NCBI RefSeq assembly: GCF_000478925.1
Contig: NZ_AP013072.1
Coordinates: 1,900,501 to 1,964,500, forward strand
Source: Streptococcus anginosus subsp. whileyi MAS624
GTDB taxonomy: Bacteria > Bacillota > Bacilli > Lactobacillales > Streptococcaceae
Direction of reading: 5' to 3'
DNA: 64,000 nt
Shown here: one piece after another, positions 54,201-64,000 of the stretch
Layout: every line of letters begins with the position of its first letter
Numbering within the stretch: position 1 is the stretch's first letter
The notes under the pieces: generated by a model
What the model was told of the DNA's origin: nothing
What the model saw: the letters and a program-made list of their open reading frames with translations, nothing else
The model's database searches: none
Position numbers and translations under genes: made by a program

Positions 54201-57200
54201 ATGGGCAAGTAAGCTGTTGCCACCATATAGTATTCTTGCAATTGCATTCTTTTGATGATTACGAAGTGTAATATCCGTACTCATTCCATCAAAGCTTAAG
54301 TTAGAACCGTCATATTCACGATTACGAATAGAATTAAATCTCTCGTTATATGCTTTAACAAGTCTTGTTCTTCTATCTACATCGTTAAATATCCAGTTCT
54401 TAAACTCTTCCTTGATAAGCTCTTGTTTCTGTCCTGCAAGCATGGTTTCTTTTTTATTTAGTACCGAAGTCTTTGAACCATCTGGATTTACTAATTGGTC
54501 AAAGACTTTTGTTTCTTTAAGGTTTAGGGCATCTTCAATCAGCTTGTAGGCACTCACTCTACTTGTTCCATAGGTCATTTCAGCAAGGTCATTTCCTCTA
54601 TCTTTGCTCTTTCCCTCAACATTCCATTCACTGGTTAAATGTGAAAATTTAACTTTAATATCCCATCTTGCATATCCTGGAGTCTTTAATGTTTCAAATA
54701 TGAATCTTTCAATATCCTTAGGTGGAATCCATGTTGCACCAAGCCTTACATTGATTTCACTTGCTTCAAGTTCCTTTGGCATTACTCTTTGAAGTTTTGC
54801 TTTTTGATATTCCAGTCTGCTTAGTTCATTTACAAGTGTTTCCCTTTCGTTTTCACTTTCTTCTGGAAGCATTCGTTCTGCTTGTCGCAACCTATTGATA
54901 TAACTATCTACAATACCTATTTTTTCTCTAATATTTCCACTTAAGTATTCATCTTTCGTTACATAGGTATACTTAAAGGAGTTAGTCTCTTCGCTACAAG
55001 CAAATGGTAAATCACCATCTTCCAAGTCAAAAGAAAGCTTCTGATTAAAACTAACATTCTCTTCCCTAATGTTTAAAAAGATTTCTCCTCTAAGTTCGTC
55101 TATAAGAGTGTTTCTATCCTTATCCGTAAGATTTGTCATGTAATCAAAATCTACATAACCTTTTTGTGAAATAGATAGTACCAATGCTTCAAGTGAATTA
55201 TCTACATGGTCGATTACTTTCGCTTTTGTGATAGTTCGTTTAGAAAAAATATCGCCTTTTGCCTTGAAGCTTTCTTCTTCATCAAGTATCTCGATAGAAG
55301 ATACCAGTGGGAAGTTACTATCCTCTCTTAAAGCTCTAGTATTACTCAGGTTATTTACAAAGCCATGCTTCTTAGAAAAACTGTCATAGACTACGTTTAA
55401 TTTATCCTGAGATTCTTTGATTTCAGCTTCACTAAAATCTTCTTTTTGCTTGTATATCACATCCTTTAATGCCTCATTTAATTCGAGATAATCCTTAATC
55501 TTTTCCTTGTTTTTGTCTGATACTTCTCTCTTAATGAAAAGTGAATTTTCTCTGTAATATACCTCATCATCAATCAAGGTATAAGAGAAGTTTTTTACAT
55601 CATCGGTTGCGGGGATTGAGGTTACTTCATCATCTAGTAGCTCTATCTCTTCATACTTCGCATCTTTTGATATTCTTTCACCTGCTATTTCAATACGGTT
55701 TTTAAGAGACTCCATATTATTCTCTTGTCCTAAAAAGGCTATCGGCTCACAAGTTAAAGTCTTTCCAAATCTACCACTAACTTCACGCATAGAACCTAAT
55801 ACTTGTTCAGGATGGTCTACAAAGTATTTATTGTAAGTTAAGCCATTTTCATCTTCTGCTAAATGAACCCAGTCATCGTCACGCTCAAGTACACTATCTC
55901 TTTTCTTCAGGAAAATAATATCGCTTGTCACCTCAGTTCCGGCAACACCCTTAAAGGTATCGTTAGGAAGTCTTATTGCACCTAAAAACTCTGCTCTTGC
56001 ATTTATATATTTACGGATACTTTCGTCTTTCTTGTCCATTGTTCCAGATGATGTGATGAAGGCTATAACACCACCATTTCTCACCTTATCAATAGATTTA
56101 GCAAAGAAATAGTCATGAATTAGAAAGTTATTACGATTGTATTCCCTATCATTAACCTTAAATTCGCCAAACGGAACATTACCAATTGCCACATCAAAGA
56201 AGTTATTTGAAAAACTTGTCTCTTCAAAGCCTTTCACTTGCACATCACTTTCAGGATAAAGAAGTTTTGCAATTCTACCACTAACAGAATCAAGCTCAAC
56301 TCCATAAAACTTTGACTTGCTCATTTCATCTGGAAGATTACCGATAAAATTACCTACGCCCATCGATGGTTCTAAAATATTTCCATTCTTAAATCCCATT
56401 TCTGAAAGCGTACTATATACTCCATCAATTACAATTTTAGGCGTATAAAAAGCTGTTAAGGTAGATTCCTTAGCAGCCTCATATTCTGATGAGGATAAAT
56501 TTTCTTTTAAGAAAGCTCTTGCTTCTTTCCATTGACCGTCTTTACTTTCATCAAAGACATCAGCAAGTCCACCCCACCCAACATATTTAGCCAAAGTTTC
56601 CTGTGCTGTGACATCTAAATCCCTTTCACCTTTTTCTATCCTGTTGAGCATTGCAATGGCTTCAAGATTATTATTTAACCTTTCACTTGGAGCAAGTTTA
56701 TCAGGGAGAATATCTTCTTTAATTCTAAAGTTTGATACTTTCTCTTGTTTCTTTTCCTCAAGTCCGAAAAGTCTTTCTAAATCACTTTCTAATCTATACG
56801 GAATAACTTCTGAACCCGTAATCATTCCTCCAAGATACTCAACATTATCTTTTATTGTAACAGTCTTAAGACCACCACCCATCTCGTCAAAGCGAGTTAT
56901 AGTGTAGTCTTTATCTTTATAGTGAACTTCGTCTCCAACAAGTAGCTTAGGTCTATCAAAGCTAATCTTTTCTAATAACTCTTTATCATCTGCAAAACTT
57001 ACTATAGGCATCATATGATTACCATTTCTTAGAGGAGCAAGTCTTAAATCATTCTTTTTTAGAATCTCATTAAAGCTCACTTCATCATCAATCTTATATA
57101 CCTCATGATCCATGTAGACCATTTTCCCAACAGATAAGTCTAATGATTTTTCTTTATCTTCTTCTGGATTAAGGTAATCAAAAAGTGTCTCTTGTTTTGC

Positions 57201-59588
57201 TTCAACTTGAGTAGCTTCCACAACATAATCAGCAATCTTATATGCTTCATATTTTCCACTATCAATCAAAGTATCAACCTTTGTGCTTTCTTCAAAATCT
57301 ACTCCTCGATTAAGTGAATATTCTACTCCATCAACTACTACTTTTCTTCCAGTATCCTCAAGGCTAATCTCTAAGCTATCTTGTTTACTTGCAAGGATAA
57401 ATTCGTTACCCACCTTAATTGCCACTTTTTCATTTTGATTGTTATATGAATATTCTTTAAGGCTATCAACAAACTCGCTCATCGTAACAAAGTCGATATT
57501 GTCCTTAAATTCTTCAATTTGACTTATGCTTACATCGTCATTTATTAGATAACCTTTTAGTACATTGAATTTTGCAAGTTTAATATCTAGGTCTTTTAGA
57601 TACTTTATCTTTTCTGATGTAACACCGTTTGTATCTTTGTTCCAGTCATCAATCAGCCATTTTAACTGTTCCATCTTCCAAACAGGAAGCTTTGGATCTG
57701 CAATTTCTGTAATCTCATTTCCATAAAAGTCATATTCTTTAATGGCACTCATAATCTCTTCTAACTGTTCAGAATTAAAATCGCTTAGCTTAATATTTGT
57801 GCCTTGAAGTGCTTCTTCTAATTTGCTTGTGGTAAGTCTACTGATTGCAATATCTCTTGATACCTCGTACTCTTCCATTATAGATCCGACTTCTTCGGCA
57901 AAATTAGGGCTTAATTCTTCTTCAAATTCCTCTATAACTTCGTTGTTAATTTCTTTATGAATTACATCATCTTCAAAGCTAAGTTCACCATTAAAAACCA
58001 TCTGAAGCTCTTGTTCATCCATCTGTTTTTTAAGTTCTGTGTATTTAAGTTCTCTAAAAGTTTTTGGAAAATCCTCTAAAATTAGTCTTTGAGCATTTAG
58101 CTCTTTAAGCTCATTGATATTAAAATATCCCCATTCAGGCTCTATTCCTAAAACAAGCCCAAAGGCATCGCCACTTTCTCTATCATACTCTGTCATATAC
58201 CAAGTCCAGTTACTTCTAAATGGAATAATATATGCTGCATGAACTTCTTTTTCGGCAAGGCTTATTTTTTCCTGTTCATAAAGTTCAGGAACACGCTCAA
58301 GCATTTCATCAGTCATTAGATTATATGGATCTTCCTTAGAATAGAAAAAGGAAGCATTTTCTGCTTCCTCATTCATATCTTCTATGCTGTTTTCTATGCT
58401 TCTACTATTTCCTTTATCACCATCTCTTTTAGGGCTGAAATCATCGCCTTGTACTCTGGATGATTCTCGTCCGTTATCTTCCAAGCTTCCATCATCTTCG
58501 GTTTTTCCTCTCTCATAAAGTGGATTGCTCTTTTCTGTACTTCCATTAGATGCATTAGTAATTCCTTCTCTTTGTAAAGGTCTATTAGCATTTGATAGTG
58601 TTTCTCCTCGCTCGTTTCTGTAAGAAAGTCCAGTCTCATCACTGCGTAAGTCGGATTTGGAAATTTTTCCATGAAGCTCTTCTCGTTTTCCAGATTGTTC
58701 AAGGTCTTCTCCTTGATTTTTGAAATTATCTCGTCCGTATTTTCCATTTCCAAGAACTCGGTTTCTTGTATCATCATCTCTTTGGTCATTTGATCGAATA
58801 GCATTTTTTATACCTCCTAATTCATTATTATTTTCGTTAATCTTATTATAATCGGCACCTATACTCTTTGTCAGGTCTTGATTGACAGATAAATTTCTTG
58901 TTCTTACCATTGTAGCTTCAATAATATTACTACAAGCATTGGAAATACAGTTACCAACACTCATTAAAGAAATTCTATCTAAGTACTTAAAATTTTCTTG
59001 TAAGTTATCCATTGGAATAGGATAATCCAGGTTAAATCTATTTGAAATTGCAAAGCTAATAGAATTTCTCATAAAGTTTACAAATGAGTTTCTATCTTCA
59101 TCAGAAATTCTCAAGTTATTACAAAGCTCATAGATGCTGTCATCTGCATAAACTCTGCTAAGTGAGTAGATATTTTCAGATAACTTATCACTTGCTTCAA
59201 AGCCACGAAGAGTAAGCATATCTTTTAGTGCTTCTTCATGTTTTTCTCTATCAAACGCCCATAGTTTTACCTCATTTACGCCTCTATCCATAGATACTGT
59301 CTGACTAATATCAAAGATATATCCAACCTTTTGAAATGGATAGGTTTCACTTAGGATTGGAATACCCTTTTGTCCTCGCATAACGGTGCGATTAAATCTT
59401 TCCCTCCACATATCAAAGCTTGCACAAGCAGTTGCATTTGGATTTTTATCATAGATACTAAGCTGACTTAAAAAGTCATATCTTTGATTATTTCCAATTA
59501 CTTTTAAGAGTTTCAGATACTCATTTTCGCTATCTAAAACATCTCTTTTTACAAGCTCGATAATATTGTAAAAATCATTTGTTCTCAT
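51237..59588 (-). CDS. Giant DNA methylase-helicase polyprotein of the conjugative element
   Basis: This 2783-residue protein is conserved in Tn1549-like elements. The order seen is an ArdC-like or large-polyvalent-protein N-terminal segment (about 1-240), a low-complexity linker (about 250-400), a middle region with unassigned domains, an N6-adenine methyltransferase-like domain (about 1060-1250, [16 protein letters not shown] and [10 protein letters not shown]), and an SNF2/DEAD-type helicase (VVGAGKT near 1800, [12 protein letters not shown] near 1960, [12 protein letters not shown] near 2290), then a coiled and mixed C-terminus. It may protect incoming single-stranded DNA or remodel it, but no reaction is shown. 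It is 52 bp from the SSB gene and 9 bp from the MTase gene. Confidence 0.88.
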   Translation of the reverse strand: MRTNDFYNIIELVKRDVLDSENEYLKLLKVIGNNQRYDFLSQLSIYDKNPNATACASFDMWRERFNRTVMRGQKGIPILSETYPFQKVGYIFDISQTVSMDRGVNEVKLWAFDREKHEEALKDMLTLRGFEASDKLSENIYSLSRVYADDSIYELCNNLRISDEDRNSFVNFMRNSISFAISNRFNLDYPIPMDNLQENFKYLDRISLMSVGNCISNACSNIIEATMVRTRNLSVNQDLTKSIGADYNKINENNNELGGIKNAIRSNDQRDDDTRNRVLGNGKYGRDNFKNQGEDLEQSGKREELHGKISKSDLRSDETGLSYRNERGETLSNANRPLQREGITNASNGSTEKSNPLYERGKTEDDGSLEDNGRESSRVQGDDFSPKRDGDKGNSRSIENSIEDMNEEAENASFFYSKEDPYNLMTDEMLERVPELYEQEKISLAEKEVHAAYIIPFRSNWTWYMTEYDRESGDAFGLVLGIEPEWGYFNINELKELNAQRLILEDFPKTFRELKYTELKKQMDEQELQMVFNGELSFEDDVIHKEINNEVIEEFEEELSPNFAEEVGSIMEEYEVSRDIAISRLTTSKLEEALQGTNIKLSDFNSEQLEEIMSAIKEYDFYGNEITEIADPKLPVWKMEQLKWLIDDWNKDTNGVTSEKIKYLKDLDIKLAKFNVLKGYLINDDVSISQIEEFKDNIDFVTMSEFVDSLKEYSYNNQNEKVAIKVGNEFILASKQDSLEISLEDTGRKVVVDGVEYSLNRGVDFEESTKVDTLIDSGKYEAYKIADYVVEATQVEAKQETLFDYLNPEEDKEKSLDLSVGKMVYMDHEVYKIDDEVSFNEILKKNDLRLAPLRNGNHMMPIVSFADDKELLEKISFDRPKLLVGDEVHYKDKDYTITRFDEMGGGLKTVTIKDNVEYLGGMITGSEVIPYRLESDLERLFGLEEKKQEKVSNFRIKEDILPDKLAPSERLNNNLEAIAMLNRIEKGERDLDVTAQETLAKYVGWGGLADVFDESKDGQWKEARAFLKENLSSSEYEAAKESTLTAFYTPKIVIDGVYSTLSEMGFKNGNILEPSMGVGNFIGNLPDEMSKSKFYGVELDSVSGRIAKLLYPESDVQVKGFEETSFSNNFFDVAIGNVPFGEFKVNDREYNRNNFLIHDYFFAKSIDKVRNGGVIAFITSSGTMDKKDESIRKYINARAEFLGAIRLPNDTFKGVAGTEVTSDIIFLKKRDSVLERDDDWVHLAEDENGLTYNKYFVDHPEQVLGSMREVSGRFGKTLTCEPIAFLGQENNMESLKNRIEIAGERISKDAKYEEIELLDDEVTSIPATDDVKNFSYTLIDDEVYYRENSLFIKREVSDKNKEKIKDYLELNEALKDVIYKQKEDFSEAEIKESQDKLNVVYDSFSKKHGFVNNLSNTRALREDSNFPLVSSIEILDEEESFKAKGDIFSKRTITKAKVIDHVDNSLEALVLSISQKGYVDFDYMTNLTDKDRNTLIDELRGEIFLNIREENVSFNQKLSFDLEDGDLPFACSEETNSFKYTYVTKDEYLSGNIREKIGIVDSYINRLRQAERMLPEESENERETLVNELSRLEYQKAKLQRVMPKELEASEINVRLGATWIPPKDIERFIFETLKTPGYARWDIKVKFSHLTSEWNVEGKSKDRGNDLAEMTYGTSRVSAYKLIEDALNLKETKVFDQLVNPDGSKTSVLNKKETMLAGQKQELIKEEFKNWIFNDVDRRTRLVKAYNERFNSIRNREYDGSNLSFDGMSTDITLRNHQKNAIARILYGGNSLLAHVVGAGKTFEMVASSMEAKKLGMCTKSLFVVPNHLTGQIGREFMQLYPSANIMVADKKDFEPKNRKRFIGKIATGEYDAVIIGHSQFEKIPMSKEYQQKHIQDQIDEIINYVEEYKHDRNQNFTVKELQKTRKKLETRLEKLNDDFKKDDVITFEELGVDKLIVDEAHNYKNLYLYTKMRNVAGIGQSEAFKSSDMYMKCRYMDEMTGGKGIVFATGTPVSNSMTELYTMQRYLQYDALKKNGLEHFDSWASTFGETQSAFELSPEGTGYRVKTRFSKFYNLPELMSMFKEVADIQTSDMLNLPVPKAHFEVIKTEPSDEQKEILKSLSERADKVRNKSVEPEEDNMLKITNDGKKLALDQRLINPLLPDDENSKVNVCVKNVFSIWDKTKEEKSTQLLFSDMSTPKGDGSFNIYDDIRGKLVDLGIPKEEIAFIHEANTDKQKDELFAKVRKGEVRILMGSTQKMGAGTNVQNKLIAMHDLDVPWRPADLEQRSGRIVRQGNENKEVSIYRYVTENTFDSYLWQTIENKQKFISQIMTSKTPVRVAEDVDENSLNYAEIKALATGDPKIKEKMDLDNEVTKLKMLEANYKSNRYRLEDKVAKTYPEEIARTEKLIEAVKKDIENVEPQGSSENKFTSISINGEIIRDKKIAGEKLLEAIKGVKINESNVIGQYRNMDLEVSYNFFTNEHNFSLNGAAKHSGELGKSADGNLTRLDNALEKMPEKLNRLEEKLISTKEQLENAKEELKKPFEKADELKTKVLRLAELNKLLDMGEVEEKENLNPLLEDVKRAIVDFCKREYEDDSYTYENFSNLFPDLAHIGIAYTTTPDEKHEIQYEISLEDFTATQYINGEPITKIDYLKDLGSEEKALEFLKQEMEYGDFGEFVSIDDNDLKKALGLERDDDGNIYDPLAKDLDNDGVPDRYDNDFRDSDYFETTYDVEDNLNARAESKEKVSEKPSILGQIKSYQSQEKQAETRENKSKEHDER

Positions 59589-59597
59589 CTTTACCTC

Positions 59598-60560
59598 CTA
59601 GTTCTTCAAAATTTCTTTTAATATTGCTTCTAACACATTTACGACAATGCTATTTCCAGCTTGTTTATAAAGTATTGACGATAATTTACCTTTTCTTCCT
59701 GGATATATAGCTTTGAGTTTATTAAAGTCTTCATCATCAAAACCCATAAGTCTAAAGCATTCTCGCTCAGTTAAATATCTATATTTGCCATTACTTAAAT
59801 CAATAATTCCTGAATTAGGAATACGCACTTGCTTGGTGGAAATTGTGTAGGCAAACTTATCAATAACTTTTAATCTGCCCTTGAAATGATTATTTTTAGG
59901 ATCTCCTCTTATATGTCTAAGCATTGACTCTTGCTTTACTTCATAAAGAATAGAGACATCTTCTTCTAAAAACTTAGATATATCCTTTGCCTCTATCTTT
60001 TCTAAAGAAGAAAAATTAAAGTAGTTTTCACCTAAAATACTTACAACAAAGATACGCTCTCTTTTCTGTGGTATTCCAAAGTCCATAGCATTTAGAATTT
60101 CATATTTGTTCTCATATCCAAGTCTCTCCATTTCTTTTAGGTAATGAAAAAAGGAAGCTCTCATATTCTTGTCGAGAACTCCCTTTACATTTTCCCAAAG
60201 CACTATCTTTGGTCGTATTTTCATTTCTTCTATAATTCGTATTGTTTCAAAAAGAAGACTACTTCTTGTACCGCTACCTTTTGTGCCACCTTTCTTTAAG
60301 CCACTTCGACTAAAATCTTGACATGGACTACCATGCATTAGTAAATCTATTCTTTCATCAGGCGGATGAAAATCCAAAATGCTTTTCGGCTTAAAATCAG
60401 TATGGTATAAAGCATTGTAGCTTTTAACACAGTTTTTATCTATCTCTACATAATCAATTACTTGGTGAGGTATTTTTTGCCTCATTAAAGCTTTTTTAAT
60501 AGCACCTATACCACCAAATAGTTCTATAATTTTTATTGTTTCAATCTCAACCACCTCCAA
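59598..60560 (-). CDS. DNA cytosine-5 methyltransferase (element maintenance, third MTase)
   Basis: This 320-residue C5 methyltransferase has motif I (IIELFGGIGAIKKAL), IV (MHGSPCQDFSRSG, catalytic Cys), VI (WENVKGV), VIII (PQKRERIF), IX (TERECFRLMGFDD) and X (QAGNSIVVNVLEAI). Its orphan location between topoisomerase and helicase is that of the MTase in Tn1549-like elements, distinct from the R-M pair at 47852-50175. The start is unclear: TTG 60560 or GTG 60554 are in frame, and GGAGG overlaps them, so the real start may be downstream. Confidence 0.9.
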   Translation of the reverse strand: MEVVEIETIKIIELFGGIGAIKKALMRQKIPHQVIDYVEIDKNCVKSYNALYHTDFKPKSILDFHPPDERIDLLMHGSPCQDFSRSGLKKGGTKGSGTRSSLLFETIRIIEEMKIRPKIVLWENVKGVLDKNMRASFFHYLKEMERLGYENKYEILNAMDFGIPQKRERIFVVSILGENYFNFSSLEKIEAKDISKFLEEDVSILYEVKQESMLRHIRGDPKNNHFKGRLKVIDKFAYTISTKQVRIPNSGIIDLSNGKYRYLTERECFRLMGFDDEDFNKLKAIYPGRKGKLSSILYKQAGNSIVVNVLEAILKEILKN

Positions 60561-60609
60561 TAAAAAAGGAACAAGATTTCTCTCATTCCCTTTGGTTTAT
60601 ATTCAATTT

Positions 60610-62316
60610 CTATTTTTTGTATGTGCTTATCGTATTTTTAATTTCTTCTTCAATGCTGTTTAAAAACTTTTCCTTATCTTCTTTACCACTTGCAATATCA
60701 GAAAGCTGCATTTCCCAATTAGCTGTTGTTTTAGCTGATTTAAAGGTGTCAGCTACAATCGTTACAAGACTAATTCCTTTATGCGTAGCGATTAAATTTT
60801 TCTTATCTCTTTCTACAAAGCCTTTATAGATTAAGTTTTCAATAATACTAGCCCTTGTTGCCGGTGTACCAAGTCCTTTTCTTTCTACCTCAATGCCTTT
60901 TTCTAAGGCGTCATTACCCGCTACTTCCATAGCCTTTAAAAGTGTATCTTCCGTAAAATGTTTCGGTGGTGTTGTGTATTTTTCTTTTATTTCTTTATTT
61001 TCAACGCTTAATACATCGCCTATGTTCACATCAGGAAGTACTGTATCTTCATTTTTCTTAGACTTGTATTCTTTAAGATATTTTGTAAATCCATCATCTT
61101 TAATTACCTTACCACTACTTGTAAATTCAAAGCTATCAAATTCAGCGACAATCTTCGTTGTGTTTTCCACTAAAGGATAGCCCACACTTGCGTGAAACTT
61201 ATTTAAGATAAGTCGATATACCTTTAATTCACTTTCAGGAAGTGAATTAAAGTCTTCATTCATACTGCTTGTTGTTGGAATGATTGCATGATGATCTGTC
61301 ACTTTCTTTGAATTAAATACTACCTTTATACGCTCTGTGTCAAAATCATTCTTTCCTAAAATATTATTGATCGTGCTTGTAATCATATCTTCTGTAAGAC
61401 AACGACTATCCGTTCTTGGATAAGTGATAAACTTCTTTTCATATAGGCTCTGTGCATAATCCAGTGTTTGCTTAGCACTATATCCAAAATATTTGTTGCA
61501 CTCTCTTTGGAGCGTTGTAAGGTCAAATGGCAAATCAGGTTTTGTTATCTTTTCTTTTTGAATAACATCGGTAATTTCTATCTTATCGCCTACTAAGTTT
61601 AAGAGCTGCTCTGCTGTTATTTCATCATCAATTATATCTGTTGAAAGTGTAAAGTCATTAAGACTTAGCTCTACTGTAAAATATTTTTCTTTTTTGAAAT
61701 TGGTTATTTCCTCATCTCTTTTTACAATCATTGCAAGGGTAGGTGTCTGCACTCTTCCTACACTGTAATTTTGCTTATATAGGCACGAATAAAATCTACT
61801 GATATTCATTCCAACAAGCCAATCTGCAATCGCTCTTGCCTGTGCAGACTCAAAGAGATTATCGTAGAACTTTCCCTCTTTTAGATTATCAAAACCATCT
61901 TTTATGGCACTATCTTCCATTGATGAAATCCAAAGTCGTTTCATATTCTTTTTACAATGAGCCTCGTTATATACAAGTCTAAATATTGCTTCGCCCTCAC
62001 GACCTGCATCACAAGCATTTACTACAGTATCAACATCTTTATCATTCATCAGTTTTTTAAGAGTATTAAACTGCTTTTTAGTAGCTTTTGATACAACATA
62101 CTTATATTCTTTTGGAATAATCGGTAAATCCGCCATATTCCATTTAGCGTATTTTTCATCATAACTATCAGGATTTGCCATCTGAATTAAGTGTCCTACA
62201 CACCAACTTACCTTATAGCCTTTTCCCTCATAGTATCCGTCTTTCTTATTTGTTGCTCCTATTACTTTTGATATGGATAGGGCAACACTTGGTTTTTCTG
62301 CAATTACAAGTTTCAT
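60610..62316 (-). CDS. topB: DNA topoisomerase III (element-borne)
   Basis: This 568-residue type IA topoisomerase starts with the Toprim region (KLVIAEKPSVALSISKVIG and NACDAGREGEAIFR), then the catalytic core with the tyrosine in FITYPRTDSR (about residue 304), and the family domain to the C-terminus. It lacks long C-terminal zinc-finger repeats and so is shorter than E. coli TopB (about 650). It resolves DNA strands, plausibly during element transfer or replication. It lies between the terminator at 62335 and the MTase gene. Confidence 0.93.
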   Translation of the reverse strand: MKLVIAEKPSVALSISKVIGATNKKDGYYEGKGYKVSWCVGHLIQMANPDSYDEKYAKWNMADLPIIPKEYKYVVSKATKKQFNTLKKLMNDKDVDTVVNACDAGREGEAIFRLVYNEAHCKKNMKRLWISSMEDSAIKDGFDNLKEGKFYDNLFESAQARAIADWLVGMNISRFYSCLYKQNYSVGRVQTPTLAMIVKRDEEITNFKKEKYFTVELSLNDFTLSTDIIDDEITAEQLLNLVGDKIEITDVIQKEKITKPDLPFDLTTLQRECNKYFGYSAKQTLDYAQSLYEKKFITYPRTDSRCLTEDMITSTINNILGKNDFDTERIKVVFNSKKVTDHHAIIPTTSSMNEDFNSLPESELKVYRLILNKFHASVGYPLVENTTKIVAEFDSFEFTSSGKVIKDDGFTKYLKEYKSKKNEDTVLPDVNIGDVLSVENKEIKEKYTTPPKHFTEDTLLKAMEVAGNDALEKGIEVERKGLGTPATRASIIENLIYKGFVERDKKNLIATHKGISLVTIVADTFKSAKTTANWEMQLSDIASGKEDKEKFLNSIEEEIKNTISTYKK

Positions 62317-62334
62317 ATATTTTTATCCTCCCTG

Positions 62335-62372
62335 TAAAAAATAGGGCGAAAGATTTTACTCTCTCGCCCTAT
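62335..62372 (-). terminator. Terminator of the DUF4366-like gene
   Basis: ATAGGGCGA (62341-62349) and TCGCCCTAT (62364-62372) form a perfect 9-bp stem; on the minus strand T residues follow. It lies between the DUF4366-like gene and topB, so topB needs read-through or another promoter. Confidence 0.8.
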
Positions 62373-62409
62373 ATCTTGCACCCAAAATTATATAGTTTTA
62401 GGTGCAAGT

Positions 62410-64000
62410 TTACTCTAACTCATCATCATCTTCTTTATCTTCCGTTTCAACTTCATCTATTTCATTTTCACTTTCCTCAGCTTCTGAAAAGAAACTATCG
62501 TCATCTTCTTCAAATGCTTCAAGCTCTTCATTTTCCTTTTTCTTAACTACCTTAAAATAATAGCCTGCTCCTAATGCTCCACCTACTGAAAGAAGTAAGA
62601 TAATGTAAGTTCCCATACTACTTTTTTCTTCTTTCTTAACTGGCTTTACTTCTTCTTTCTTTGACTCTTCTTTTGTAATTTCCTGTTTTGGAGCTTCTTT
62701 CTTTTCAACCATATTTAACAAATCATCTTCTGAAACTTCTGTTAAAAGCATTACATTCTCGCTATCTTCATCATGGTTAATGATTAGATGAAAAGTCTTT
62801 CCATTTTTAGTTGTAAAAGTTACAAACTGTCTTGCGTCTGCTGAATACATATCCGTAGACTTATTATCTTCTCCATCATTATGATGAATAGGATACTTAT
62901 TGTTTGCATTATCTACATTCTCTGTAACGGATGCCCTTGCCTTAGAGGGACTTGATGCAACGCCTTTATTGGTATTTGTCGTTGTACTTGTTCCTGTGCT
63001 ACTTCCAGTTGTTCCACTGTTTCCTTGACTGTTTTGTGGCTGTTTAGGTGTTAGCTTATTCGGATAGCGAATTTCTTGCTTTTCTTCTTTTTTACCAGTG
63101 TTTTCAGATGTAGTGTTTCCCTTTTTTGTCGCAGAATTTGAAGCAATTTGTTTTTCGCTACCTGTTTGTGTTCCTTTTCCGCTTGTAAAAGGAATTGAAT
63201 TAGATGTAACTGTCTTTGATGGAGCGTTTCCTGTGCTTGATGATGTATTTTTTAGAGTATCAATTTTACTTTCTAAGCCTTTAATTCTATCTTCAAGCTT
63301 TGAAATATCCTTATCTGATATACCTTTTATCTTTTCATTTTTTCTATTTTCAAGCTTTTCTTCTAAGGATTTAATTTTATCATTAAGCTTATTGATTTCT
63401 TCTTTCTTATCATTAGAAATGTCTGCTTTATCTTTTAGCTCCTTGTTTAGTTTATCCATTTCTTTTTCATAGGCTTTTAGGTCTTTTTCTAACTTTTCAA
63501 TGTCTTTTCCTGTTAAAACAGTTTGCACAGAAACATCTTTTTTCTTCTTTTCCTCAGTTTGAGTAGCACTATCCTTTATATCTTTCTCGGTTTGAGTATT
63601 TTCATCTTTCTTTAGATAAGATACCTTTCTTATAATTTCATCATCTTTTCCCTTTACCTTATATGTGGCAAAATCATCAAGAAATTTCATATTATCAGGT
63701 AACATATCAAGTTCTGAAGCATCAAGAACATAGCCTACATCAAAAGTTTTAGTAAATTCTTTATATACCTTTCCATCTTCGAAAAAGTATTTTACCTTAA
63801 CTTCTGCTTTAGTTTGTGTTGCTGAATCTTTTTTACTTTTATCATCTGTTTGTACTGAACTATCCTTTTTTTCAGTTTTATCAGTTTGCGTATCAACACT
63901 TGCCACTCTTGTAATTAAGTCATCTACATTAAAAGTTATATATGGAAGACCTGTATGGTATCTATTCCAAGTTTCAATGATGAGCTTATCCTTCTCAATC
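62410..64000 (-). CDS. DUF4366-like membrane-anchored protein (5' part outside window)
   Basis: The frame is open to the right edge, so the N-terminus is not seen; an internal GTG at 63906 is not the likely start. The visible part begins IEKDKLIIETWNRYHTGLPY. It has repeated [TV]QT motifs (about six between 63500 and 63910), a Lys/Glu coiled coil (about 63270-63480), a Ser/Thr-rich linker, a DUF4366-like domain (ARQFVTFTTKNGKTFHLIINHDED), one membrane helix (TYIILLLSVGGALGAGYYF), and a long acidic tail. The layout is that of surface or mating-associated proteins in Tn1549-like elements. Confidence 0.72.
   Translation of the reverse strand, partial: IEKDKLIIETWNRYHTGLPYITFNVDDLITRVASVDTQTDKTEKKDSSVQTDDKSKKDSATQTKAEVKVKYFFEDGKVYKEFTKTFDVGYVLDASELDMLPDNMKFLDDFATYKVKGKDDEIIRKVSYLKKDENTQTEKDIKDSATQTEEKKKKDVSVQTVLTGKDIEKLEKDLKAYEKEMDKLNKELKDKADISNDKKEEINKLNDKIKSLEEKLENRKNEKIKGISDKDISKLEDRIKGLESKIDTLKNTSSSTGNAPSKTVTSNSIPFTSGKGTQTGSEKQIASNSATKKGNTTSENTGKKEEKQEIRYPNKLTPKQPQNSQGNSGTTGSSTGTSTTTNTNKGVASSPSKARASVTENVDNANNKYPIHHNDGEDNKSTDMYSADARQFVTFTTKNGKTFHLIINHDEDSENVMLLTEVSEDDLLNMVEKKEAPKQEITKEESKKEEVKPVKKEEKSSMGTYIILLLSVGGALGAGYYFKVVKKKENEELEAFEEDDDSFFSEAEESENEIDEVETEDKEDDDELE

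Larger units (their letters stand above)
24072..64000 (-). mobile_element. Integrative conjugative element inserted in queH (left part, continues past window)
   Basis: The left boundary lies at about 24069-24082, where queH homology stops. Inside are three large serine recombinases, MobC-relaxase, SSB-like protein, giant methylase-helicase, topoisomerase III and DUF4366-like surface protein: the modular set of Tn1549-like and related Firmicutes elements. Cargo includes a transport cluster and a restriction-modification island. Base composition is visibly more AT-rich than the flanking chromosome. VirB4, VirD4 and the other channel genes are not in the window, so a complete conjugative set is expected to the right but not seen. 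Confidence 0.85.

Noticed and set aside
1..64000. CRISPR array or cas genes
   Set aside because: No regularly spaced repeat-spacer pattern and no Cas-like protein was seen on either strand.

Overview
The window is a low-GC Gram-positive chromosome, most probably an oral or commensal Streptococcus. This rests on a pepO gene divergent from a psaBCA/scaCBA manganese ABC operon with a ScaR/PsaR-type box, a DtxR-family PsaR/ScaR-like regulator, a relA-dtd pair, a DUF3013-NUDIX-GNAT-prmA-rsmE cluster, and rarA followed by a 6S-RNA-like gene and tRNA-Lys(CTT). The species cannot be fixed from the sequence alone.

Layout: 1-1192 is the end of an ISL3-family insertion sequence (the transposase runs off the left edge). 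1230-14835 is ordinary core chromosome: endopeptidase PepO, manganese import and its regulator, D-aminoacyl-tRNA deacylase, RelA, methyltransferases RsmE and PrmA, small enzymes, RarA, 6S RNA and tRNA-Lys. 14825-20998 is a compact (about 6.2 kb) integrative mobilizable element in the 3' end of tRNA-Lys, bounded by a 12-bp direct repeat. It carries a tyrosine integrase, a DUF3173 protein, a Rep_trans/MobT-like initiator-relaxase, a TcpA/FtsK-like coupling protein and a GC-box inverted repeat resembling the Tn916/ICEBs1 nick region. 21000-24071 returns to chromosome: a vestigial second attachment region, a DUF308 membrane protein, an HD phosphohydrolase, a deoxynucleoside kinase and a 5'-truncated queH.

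From about 24072 to the right edge lies one large, AT-rich integrative conjugative element whose left end interrupts queH; its other end is outside the window. It has three consecutive large serine recombinases, a sigma-like regulator, a transport cargo (MATE, two exporter-type ABC half-transporters, an AraC/PchR-like regulator and a complete Nik/Opp-type importer), a MobC-relaxase pair with a likely oriT, a two-gene cassette of unknown function, and a LlaJI/BsuMI-like restriction-modification system (two cytosine methyltransferases, one frameshifted; an McrB-like AAA protein; a LlaJI-like nuclease; an XRE controller). After these come conjugation and maintenance genes: an SSB-like protein, a 2783-residue methylase-helicase, a third cytosine methyltransferase, topoisomerase III and a membrane-anchored DUF4366-like protein that runs off the right edge.

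How the parts may work together (inference): the large element appears to combine transfer functions with a metal or metallophore transport module and a defence island. The best candidates for something undescribed are the 43529-44880 soluble/membrane gene pair beside the restriction system and the PchR-like regulated transport module. The clearest evolutionary events are the split of queH and the homopolymer-associated frameshift in one restriction-associated methyltransferase.
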